Assembly (NCBI RefSeq): GCF_007971025.1
Contig: NZ_CP042436.1
Location: 4,030,001-4,094,000, forward strand
DNA: 64,000 nt
From: Mucilaginibacter ginsenosidivorans
GTDB taxonomy: Bacteria > Bacteroidota > Bacteroidia > Sphingobacteriales > Sphingobacteriaceae
Direction of reading: 5' to 3'
The position numbers and the translations under genes are program-made. The notes below the pieces were generated by a model. It had not been told where the DNA came from, ran no database searches, and worked only from the letters and a program-made list of their open reading frames with translations. Below are positions 57,494 through 64,000 of the stretch, one piece after another (the first letter of the stretch is position 1; each line of letters opens with the position of its first letter).

Positions 57494-58813
57494 TTAATGT
57501 ACCAATATTTCTTCGCCTTCGGTTATTTCAACATCACCATCAGGTGATATATGTGTTAAATTTACTTTCTTCAATTCATTCACCAAAACAGGGTCATATT
57601 TCGCTTTAACTTTCACATAATTTCGTGTAAAGCCATGCATATAGCCGTCCTTGATGTCTGCTTCGAACAAAACTTCGTCGGTTTTATTCAATTGCGTTTC
57701 ATAAAAAGCGCGGCGCTTTTTGTCAGATAAAATATGCAGCATCTTACTCCTGTCGGCACGGGTTGAGCCCGGAACAGGATTTGGCATTTCAGCCGCCGGG
57801 GTATTTTCCCTTTCCGAATAGGTGAACACATGCAGGTACGACACATCAAGCCCGTTCAGAAAGTTATAGGTATCTATAAAATCCTCACGCGTTTCTCCGG
57901 GGAAACCGACGATGACATCCACCCCGATACAACAATCAGGCATTACCCTTTTTATTTTGGCAACCCGTTCGGCATACAGTTCGCGCTTGTAGCGGCGGCG
58001 CATCAACCCCAGTATCTTGTTATTGCCCGATTGTAATGGAATATGGAAATGCGGCACAAAGCGCTTTGATCGTGAAACAAACTCAATTATTTCATCCGAC
58101 AGCAGGTTCGGCTCGATTGAGGAAATACGTATCCTGTCGATACCCTCAACTTCATCCAAAGCTTTTACCAGGTCGAAGAACTTATCTTCACGATTTCCAT
58201 CCTGTATGCCAAAATCGCCCAGGTTAACACCGGTTAGTACGATCTCTTTTACGCCCGACTGAACGATCTGCCTCGCCTGTTCCAGCACATGTTCAATGGT
58301 ATCGCTGCGACTGGCGCCGCGGGCCAATGGGATGGTACAAAACGAGCAGGAATAATCGCAGCCATCCTGCACTTTCAAAAAGGTACGGGTACGGTCGCCA
58401 AACGAGTAGGATGAAACAAATTGATTTGCTTCGCTCACAGGCTGGTTATAAACCAACGCCTTGGGATTTTTGGTCAGGTCCTGTATATAGTCGACGATCT
58501 GGAATTTCTCTGCAGCGCCCAAAACCATATCCACACCCGGTATTTCTGCTATTTCTGTTGGCTTTAGCTGTGCGTAACAGCCGACGATAGTAACATACGC
58601 GGCGGGAGATATTTTCAACGCTTCCTTAACTACCTTTTTGCACTTTTTATCGGCATTTTCGGTTACTGAACAAGTATTGATCACAAATACATCGGGCGTG
58701 TCGGTAAAATCGACTGTATCAAAACCGGCCTTATTAAAAAGACGGCCAATGGTCGACGTCTCCGAATAATTGAGCTTACACCCCAGCGTATAGAAAGCGA
58801 CTTTCTTATTCAT
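57494..58813 (-). CDS. mtaB: tRNA t6A37 methylthiotransferase (MtaB-type)
   Basis: 439 aa methylthiotransferase adding a methylthio group to t6A37 of tRNA. The N-terminal UPF0004 cluster cysteines are in TLGCKLNYSETS, NTCSVTENADKKC and VGCYAQLKP. The radical-SAM motif CDYSCSFC (C-x3-C-x2-C) is about residue 151, followed by a TRAM-like C-terminal region. GCKLNYSETS distinguishes MtaB from MiaB/RimO. The transcript ends 28 nt before lgt. Confidence 0.93.
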   Translation of the reverse strand: MNKKVAFYTLGCKLNYSETSTIGRLFNKAGFDTVDFTDTPDVFVINTCSVTENADKKCKKVVKEALKISPAAYVTIVGCYAQLKPTEIAEIPGVDMVLGAAEKFQIVDYIQDLTKNPKALVYNQPVSEANQFVSSYSFGDRTRTFLKVQDGCDYSCSFCTIPLARGASRSDTIEHVLEQARQIVQSGVKEIVLTGVNLGDFGIQDGNREDKFFDLVKALDEVEGIDRIRISSIEPNLLSDEIIEFVSRSKRFVPHFHIPLQSGNNKILGLMRRRYKRELYAERVAKIKRVMPDCCIGVDVIVGFPGETREDFIDTYNFLNGLDVSYLHVFTYSERENTPAAEMPNPVPGSTRADRSKMLHILSDKKRRAFYETQLNKTDEVLFEADIKDGYMHGFTRNYVKVKAKYDPVLVNELKKVNLTHISPDGDVEITEGEEILVH

Positions 58814-58907
58814 TTTGCCGCAAAGATAGGAATTATTGTTTTATTGCCCGATGGTTCGATCACAAGGAGAATGCGGGACGCAAATCAACAGGCCGGCAGA
58901 TCACTTA

Positions 58908-59471
58908 CTATTCTTCGTTCCACCTGTAACTGTCGTTCTCCAGGCCCATCAGGTCTATCACCCTGTTCACAACGGTCATGGCCACATCTTCAATAGTTTT
59001 GGGCTTGCTGTAGTACGACGGTACTGCCGGGCAAATAATGCCCCCCGCCTCGGTAACCGTCTGCATATTGCGGATATGGATTAGGTTGAACGGCATATCC
59101 CGGGCAACAAGTATCAGTTTCCGGCGTTCCTTCAAAATTACATCAGCGGCCCGGGTTACCAGGTCATCGGAGACGCCGCTGGCTATTCTTCCTAAAGTGC
59201 CCATGGAACAGGGAATGATCACCATGGTATCGAACCGGGCAGAACCCGATGCGAATGGCGCCATGAAATCGGTTTTTGTGTAAAATTTAAAGGGTATTTT
59301 TTGATAGTCGTCGTTGTCCAATTCGAATTGCCAAACCTGCTTCGCATTGTCCGACATTACTACGGCCACCTGGTCTATCAGTGAACTTAATTGTTGTAGT
59401 TTCTCCAGTAACAACTTTGCATAAATGGCACCGCTGGCACCGGTAATGGCAACTACTATCCTTCTTTTCAT
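58908..59471 (-). CDS. ubiX: UbiX-family flavin prenyltransferase
   Basis: 187 aa from the ATG at 59471 (MKRRIVVAITGASGAIYAK); a start four codons upstream is possible. It makes prenylated FMN for UbiD-type decarboxylases, here probably for menaquinone/futalosine or aromatic metabolism. ITGASGAIYAKLLLEKL binds FMN, and IPCSMGTLGRIASGVSDDLVTRAADV is the family motif. No ubiD neighbour is in view. Confidence 0.92.
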   Translation of the reverse strand: MKRRIVVAITGASGAIYAKLLLEKLQQLSSLIDQVAVVMSDNAKQVWQFELDNDDYQKIPFKFYTKTDFMAPFASGSARFDTMVIIPCSMGTLGRIASGVSDDLVTRAADVILKERRKLILVARDMPFNLIHIRNMQTVTEAGGIICPAVPSYYSKPKTIEDVAMTVVNRVIDLMGLENDSYRWNEE

Positions 59472-59514
59472 CGTGGTGAGCAAAGGTAGGTATTAAAGTT
59501 AAGGGCACAAAAAA

Positions 59515-59538
59515 GGGCCGAATACAAGTACTCGACCC
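59515..59538 (-). terminator. Terminator of the ppk-ppx operon
   Basis: On the minus strand GGGTCGA pairs with TCGGCCC (one G-U) followed by a run of six T (A-run at 59509-59514). It lies ~90 nt after the ppx stop. A second small perfect stem GCCCT-ATGAG-AGGGC lies at 59562-59576, inside a 12-codon ATG frame of unknown meaning. Confidence 0.7.
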
Positions 59539-59628
59539 TACATCTACCTATGAAAAACATGCCCTATGAGAGGGCACTACAAATGTAACAACTGTTTTTT
59601 AATTTTTAAACAAATTTTTAATATTTTT

Positions 59629-60516
59629 TTAATCCCGGTGGAGCAAGTTTTTTTCGATCAGGGTCTGGATGATCCCGTCCACTAAACCCACACTCGGAAC
59701 AAAGATATTTTTGATGTTCGCCCATTTCATTACCGACAGGTATATCTCGCTTGCCGGTATGATCACATCGGCCCGGTTCTGGTTGATTCCCAGTACGTTA
59801 ATGCGGTCCTTCAGCGAAAAAGAGTTCAGATAACTGTATAGCGACTTCAGTTTCAGGAAGGTTAACGGCGCGCCATTCTTCTCTTCTGATAGCCTGTAAA
59901 GCTTGTTAATATTCCCCCCTGTTCCGATGCCGCTGACGGTTTTGAACATCCGGGTGTGCTCGCGCACAAATTCGCGCATTTCCTGCCAGGTCTCTTCCTT
60001 GTCCTGGTTGTCAAGTATCCGTATGGTACCTATATTAAACGAGCGCGACGCCAGCAATTTTCCGTCCGAAAATAGTGACAGTTCAGTACTGCCGCCGCCC
60101 ACATCGATGTAGAGATAGTTCTTGCTTTTATCAATATTGTCCTCGGAGTGGTTGGAGTAAATGATCTTTGCCTCTTTTTGCCCGTTGATGATCTCCAGGT
60201 CAATCTCAGCATCCGTTTTGATCGTGTGTACTATCTCCTGCCCGTTCCTTGCCTCCCGCATGGCCGAGGTGGCATACGCGGTATAGTCGGTCACTTTGTA
60301 TACATCCATCAGGTTGCGAAAAGCGCGCATGGTTTTTACCAGGTCGGTGGCTTTCCTGTCGGATATATGCTGTTCCAGGAACGCATCATCGCCCAAACGG
60401 AGTGGCACCCGTATCAGCGTATTTTTTTTGAACGAAACAGACTCGTTGTTCTCGATAATATCTGCTATAAGCAACCTTATAGCGTTCGAGCCTATATCAA
60501 TAGCGGCGTATCTCAA
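59629..60516 (-). CDS. ppx: Exopolyphosphatase (Ppx/GppA family)
   Basis: 295 aa, shorter than E. coli Ppx (513), with only the two actin-like subdomains. AAIDIGSNAIRLLIAD (phosphate 1 loop, residues 4-19) and LYIDVGGGSTELSLF (about residues 134-148) are conserved, as is GTGGNINKLYRLSE. It degrades polyP or (p)ppGpp. The gene follows ppk by 6 nt, making a polyphosphate synthesis/turnover operon. Confidence 0.93.
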   Translation of the reverse strand: MRYAAIDIGSNAIRLLIADIIENNESVSFKKNTLIRVPLRLGDDAFLEQHISDRKATDLVKTMRAFRNLMDVYKVTDYTAYATSAMREARNGQEIVHTIKTDAEIDLEIINGQKEAKIIYSNHSEDNIDKSKNYLYIDVGGGSTELSLFSDGKLLASRSFNIGTIRILDNQDKEETWQEMREFVREHTRMFKTVSGIGTGGNINKLYRLSEEKNGAPLTFLKLKSLYSYLNSFSLKDRINVLGINQNRADVIIPASEIYLSVMKWANIKNIFVPSVGLVDGIIQTLIEKNLLHRD

Positions 60517-60522
60517 TTTTTG

Positions 60523-62568
60523 TTAGTTTTTATGTTTCAGGTAATTGTAAATGTCTATCTGCGCCCTGCAAGGCATATCACTTTTGGTTTTGTGATACTT
60601 GTTGTTATTCTGGCTGTTGATCTCGCGGGCCTTGGTATTATCATCCAACTGTATATCAATGATATCCCGTATCTCTTTTTTTATCTCTTCATCGTATATC
60701 GGGAAGCCAACTTCCACCCGGTTATCAATATTCCGGGTCATAAAATCAGCCGACGTAAGGTACATTAGTTCCTTACCCCCGTTACAATAAATATGAACCC
60801 GCGCATGCTCGAGGTATTTATCGACGATGCTGATGACTTCAATATTTTCGCTCCAGCCCTTAACACCCGGCACCAGGCAGCACATACCCCGCACTATCAT
60901 TTTTATTTTCACGCCGGCATTACTTGCCTGGTATAATTTGTTTATGACCTGTTCATCGGCCAGGCTGTTCATCTTAAATATCATGTAAGCCTCTTTACCG
61001 GCTTTAGCGTTTTTTATTTCGTTATCGATCAGCTTGTATATAGCCGGCCTCGAGTCTATCGGCGAAACGATCAAATGCTTCAGGCCTTTTGCCAGGCTGT
61101 TTTGCTTAAGCGACTTAAATATTTCAACCAGGTCACCCGTAAGTTTCGTATTTGCAGTAAACAGCGTATGATCGGCATATATCCTGGCCGTCTTCTCATT
61201 AAAGTTTCCGGTCGAAAAACAGGCATAATACGCCTGTTTGCCTTTTTCAATACGGGTAACCAAACATATTTTTGAGTGTACCTTATAATTAGGCACACCA
61301 TATAATACCGATACGCCCTCTTCCTCAAGCCGGCTGCTGTAGGTAATATTGTTCTGCTCGTCAAAACGTGCGCGCAGTTCAACCAGGCAGGCAACCTTTT
61401 TGCCGTTCTTGGCCGCATTTATCAGCGCGTGTATGACGTGCGAATGGTCCGCGAGGCGGTATAAGGTTATATTGATCTCCTTTACTTTCGGATCGATGGC
61501 CGCTTCGCGCAGGAAGTGTATCACATAGTCGTAGGATTGGTATGGTGTACTTACCAGGTAGTCCTTTTTAGCGATCAGTTCCATCAGGCTCTTCCCGAAT
61601 GACAAATCGTTTACCGGCAATGGCGGATACGAAACGTATTCCAGTTCGGGACGACCGACATTCGGAAATGCGATAAAGTTTTTAAAATTGAGATAGCGGT
61701 TGCCCGGGATAAGGTTCTCGGCATGCAAGCCAATATTTTTTACCAGGTAATTAACCATTTCCAAAGGCATTTCGCTGTCATACAGCAGGCGCATCGGTTT
61801 GCCTTTTTTTCGTTTTTGCAGGCTTTTGGATAAGGCGTCGATGAATTTTTCGCTCACCTCCTTGTCCAGGTCCAATTCGGCGTCCCGGGTAAGCTGTATG
61901 GAATACGCCTCGATGTTATCATGATCAAAAATGAAGAAGATATCTTCGAGCGAGTACCGGATAATATCGTCCAGCAGGATTATAAATTTAAGGTTGTTGG
62001 TCTCGGGCAACACAAGAAATCTTGATAAGCTATCACGTATCTCGATAAGCGCATACCTCGACTTTTGTTTTTTTGTTAGCTTGACAAAGAAATAAACGCC
62101 CCTGTCGCGCAATTCAGGAAATGGTTGGCCCTCGTCAAGCATAATGGGCACCAGTGTTGCCAATAGTCGCTCGCGGAAATAGCTTTTCACAAAAGCACCC
62201 CTTGTTACGTTCAATTGCTTGTCGTTCAGGATAAATATTTTTTCCTCCGCAAGCTGCTTGATGATAATATTCTCATACAGGTTGTAAAACTTCCGCTCCT
62301 GCTTTACAACAATGTTCTTGATCTGGCTGAGTACCTTCTTGGGATTGTAACCCAATATTTCTTTGGCTTTTTCATTCAGGTTGGATAGGCGGCTCAATGT
62401 TGCAACCCGCACACGGTAGAACTCATCGAGGTTGGATGAAAAGATGGCCAGGAACCGTATACGGTCAATCAAAGGGACGGTCGGATCGGATGCCTCCTGC
62501 AAAACCCTGTCATTAAAATATAACCAGCTTATTTCCCTGTTGATTAAAGGTATCTTTTTAACATCCAT
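60523..62568 (-). CDS. ppk1: Polyphosphate kinase 1
   Basis: 681 aa; makes long-chain polyphosphate from ATP. The N-terminal domain starts LINREISWLYFNDRVLQEASDPTVPLIDRI. FYRVRVATLSRL, the catalytic phosphohistidine in YKVHSKICLVTR (about residue 432), and STGNFNEKTARIYADHTLFTA are conserved. It is near the normal length (680-700). It is co-transcribed with ppx. Upstream, 153 nt separate it from the divergent yajQ. Confidence 0.95.
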   Translation of the reverse strand: MDVKKIPLINREISWLYFNDRVLQEASDPTVPLIDRIRFLAIFSSNLDEFYRVRVATLSRLSNLNEKAKEILGYNPKKVLSQIKNIVVKQERKFYNLYENIIIKQLAEEKIFILNDKQLNVTRGAFVKSYFRERLLATLVPIMLDEGQPFPELRDRGVYFFVKLTKKQKSRYALIEIRDSLSRFLVLPETNNLKFIILLDDIIRYSLEDIFFIFDHDNIEAYSIQLTRDAELDLDKEVSEKFIDALSKSLQKRKKGKPMRLLYDSEMPLEMVNYLVKNIGLHAENLIPGNRYLNFKNFIAFPNVGRPELEYVSYPPLPVNDLSFGKSLMELIAKKDYLVSTPYQSYDYVIHFLREAAIDPKVKEINITLYRLADHSHVIHALINAAKNGKKVACLVELRARFDEQNNITYSSRLEEEGVSVLYGVPNYKVHSKICLVTRIEKGKQAYYACFSTGNFNEKTARIYADHTLFTANTKLTGDLVEIFKSLKQNSLAKGLKHLIVSPIDSRPAIYKLIDNEIKNAKAGKEAYMIFKMNSLADEQVINKLYQASNAGVKIKMIVRGMCCLVPGVKGWSENIEVISIVDKYLEHARVHIYCNGGKELMYLTSADFMTRNIDNRVEVGFPIYDEEIKKEIRDIIDIQLDDNTKAREINSQNNNKYHKTKSDMPCRAQIDIYNYLKHKN

Positions 62569-62721
62569 ATATTAGGGCCCAAAGCCATTAACTACAAAAC
62601 TGCCTATTTATTTGTTAAGATAATATTAAGTAAACTTTAAATAGTAACTATTGTGCGCAATAAATTCATCTGACGGCCACAACGATTAATTTGTATGTTT
62701 ACATCATAAAACCTCTGAAAT

Positions 62722-63213
62722 ATGCCAACATTTGATATTGTAAGCAAAATTGACGGCCAAACGCTCGACAACGCCATCAACACTGCCAAAAAGGAAATAT
62801 TGAACCGCTACGATTTCTACGACTCCAAAAGCACCATCGAACTCGATAAAAAAACCAACCAGCTAACTATCGTCACCGAAAATGATATGCGCCTGAAAGC
62901 CATTAAGGATTCTGTTATCAGCCGGATGGTGAAGCAAGGCCTCGATCCCTCATCGCTCGACGACGGCAAGGAGCAATACGCATCGGGCAACATGATACGT
63001 AAGGAAATTAAGATAAGGGAAGGTATCGACAAGCCTACCGCGTCAAAAATCGTCAAAAAAATAAAGGATAGCGGACTGAAGGTACAGGCCTCCATTATGG
63101 ACGACCAGGTGCGTGTGCAGGGAAAAAAGATAGACGACCTGCAGGCGGTTATAGCCCTATGCCGCAAAGAGGATTTTGGTCAGCCATTGCAGTATATTAA
63201 TATGAGAAACTAA
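62722..63213 (+). CDS. YajQ-family nucleotide-binding protein
   Basis: 163 aa with two tandem ferredoxin-like domains, SFDIVSKID/PTFDIVSKIDGQTLDNAINTAKKE at the start and AIMDDQVRVQGKKIDDLQAVIALC near the end. In Xanthomonas a YajQ homologue binds cyclic di-GMP; here the ligand is not proven. Normal length. Confidence 0.92.
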   Translation: MPTFDIVSKIDGQTLDNAINTAKKEILNRYDFYDSKSTIELDKKTNQLTIVTENDMRLKAIKDSVISRMVKQGLDPSSLDDGKEQYASGNMIRKEIKIREGIDKPTASKIVKKIKDSGLKVQASIMDDQVRVQGKKIDDLQAVIALCRKEDFGQPLQYINMRN

Positions 63214-63737
63214 ATACACAAAGCGCTCACGCCACAGTCATTTGCCCAGCATTAGGAAGACATAATACACTTATTATCAATTCAAAACAACCCTCTTTTC
63301 GCACCGCGACAAGGAGGGCGGCCGGGCAAAGCGATGACCGGGTGAGTATACTAAACAACACTATCCTATTCCAAAACCCGCTTTATGCGCAGCATAGAGA
63401 GGGTGGTCAAGCGAATCTATGACCGGGTGAGTCCACTGAACGATACTACCTCCTATTCCAAACCCTCCTTATGCGCAGCACAGAGAGGGTGGTCAAGCGA
63501 AGCGATGACCGGGTGAGTCAAATAGTCGCGCGCCTGTTCACAAAACAACCCTCTTTATCGCTTGCGATAGAGAGGGTGGTCAAGCGAAGCGATGACCGGG
63601 TGAGTCCACTGAACGTACAATCATAAAAGGACCGGAGCGGGCAAATACGACCCGTACTTAAAATAAAATATCTCACTTTCAACCACTCCCCTCTCAATTA
63701 TTCCTTATCTTAGTACCACCACTTAAAATCCGGAAAA
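63214..63737. other. 524 nt gap, mostly repeat
   Basis: Apart from the tandem array at 63291-63634, the flanks (63214-63290 and 63635-63737) are AT-rich and contain no gene, tRNA or hairpin terminator that I can recognise. A CCACTTAAAA segment precedes the GTG start of the response regulator. Confidence 0.6.
63291..63634 (+). repeat. Four tandem CCCTCTTT/GACCGGGTGAGT units with an exact 86 bp period
   Basis: Units begin at 63291, 63377, 63463 and 63549 (differences of 86, 86 and 86). Each has a ~56 nt conserved part holding a first hairpin (CCCTCTTTAT...GAGAGGG; 13 bp stem in unit 4) and a second hairpin (GGTCA...TGACC), then GGGTGAGT, then ~30 nt of variable spacer of constant length. The spacers of units 1 and 2 are related to each other. 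The same unit occurs as a back-to-back pair at 8547-8669. No cas genes are present. Confidence 0.85.
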
Positions 63738-64000
63738 GTGAAAAGACTGTTTATTATTGAAGACGATGCTGATGTACGCGACATGCTGGTTTTCCTGTTC
63801 GAGAACAACGGGCACGAAGTGATCAAAGGCGACAAGGCTGTATCCGCTGAGGACCTGGATAAAATAAAGCCGCACGTAGTTATCATTGACTACAAATTGA
63901 ATGGCACTGCCGGGGCCGAAGTTTGTGCAAGACTGAAAGCCGACGAACTAACCAAAACTATCCCGGTTATCCTGTATTCATCTACCGAAGACATACCGGT
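63738..64000 (+). CDS. Response regulator receiver protein (right-edge partial)
   Basis: 87 visible residues from a GTG start (MKRLFIIEDDADVRDML). This is an ordinary CheY-like receiver: acidic pocket EDD at residues 8-10, phospho-acceptor D51 in VIIDYKLNG, and the start of the Thr/Ser strand (VILYSS). The C-terminus is beyond the window, so it may be stand-alone or carry an output domain. It is a useful comparison for the atypical receiver at 11640, which has Glu at the aligned position 51. Confidence 0.9.
   Translation, partial: MKRLFIIEDDADVRDMLVFLFENNGHEVIKGDKAVSAEDLDKIKPHVVIIDYKLNGTAGAEVCARLKADELTKTIPVILYSSTEDIP

Noticed and set aside
63291..63634. CRISPR array
   Set aside because: Repeats are about 56 nt, diverged from each other and hairpin-forming; some spacers are related; no cas genes or typical leader.
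1..64000. tRNA genes, insertion sequences or prophage
   Set aside because: I saw no cloverleaf with a GTTCRAxxC T-loop, no transposase or integrase motif and no phage structural gene in any frame.

Overview
The window looks like chromosomal DNA of a Bacteroidota bacterium, most likely a Sphingobacteriaceae member (Mucilaginibacter/Pedobacter-like). The evidence is Bacteroidota-type promoters (TTG, about 20 nt, TAnnTTTG), a giant secreted protein with a type IX secretion/gliding C-terminal domain next to a PorP/SprF protein, stand-alone TonB C-terminal-domain proteins, an arginine cluster with a succinylornithine-type carbamoyltransferase, and an OmpA protein with thrombospondin type 3 repeats. 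The family assignment is inference. I see no phage, integrase, IS element, CRISPR array, tRNA or rRNA. The one RNA gene is the SRP RNA.

Layout. 1-5.1 kb: the 3' end of RNase R, then a tight run of polyprenyl synthase, three TonB-domain proteins, an M1 peptidase and a fourth TonB-domain protein, ending at a terminator shared with convergent rplU-rpmA. 6-15 kb: mixed genes (four-helix-bundle protein, dicarboxylate/amino acid symporter, an ECF sigma factor with an overlapping membrane protein, GNAT, an atypical receiver protein, DNA polymerase IV, a 2H phosphoesterase) and a 660 bp repeat island. 15.2 kb: SRP RNA. 15.4-17.5 kb: small GNAT, YpdA-like reductase, membrane protein. 17.7-27.5 kb: arginine/proline cluster (leader with a Cys-rich mini-ORF, GNAT, argG, cupin, argC, argD, argF', then argB and proC), interrupted by a PaiB-like protein and an NDH-2-like oxidoreductase on the other strand. 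27.5-38 kb: housekeeping and small families (gpmA, acetate transporter, SRPBCC, OmpA, MDMPI/DinB proteins, MetZ with OsmC, fused SpmA/SpmB). 38-44.6 kb: the secreted giant, PorP/SprF and a small membrane protein. 44.7-52.7 kb: two TetR regulators, DUF4126 and an RND efflux operon. 52.9-63.2 kb: purB, nfu, an inositol monophosphatase-gtrA-lgt overlap cluster, mtaB, ubiX, ppk-ppx and yajQ. 63.3-63.6 kb: four repeat units with an exact 86 bp period. The start of a response regulator runs off the right edge.

Two themes stand out. First, three genes (argC, the NDH-2-like gene and the acetate transporter) are each broken by one missing base in a G/C run. Adding one G restores a family-typical protein in every case, so sequencing or assembly undercalls are more likely than true pseudogenes. 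Second, the intergenic space is dominated by several short, hairpin-forming repeat families. One consists of imperfect inverted repeats built from heptads with a CTTT core. It repeatedly fills the gap between a stop codon and the next start codon, with one arm ending 3-10 nt before the ATG, and it has entered coding sequence at the end of the GNAT gene and perhaps in argC. Another is a short covarying stem with a conserved ACCTGTTTGTAG tail. I consider these repeats the most interesting undescribed signal in the window.
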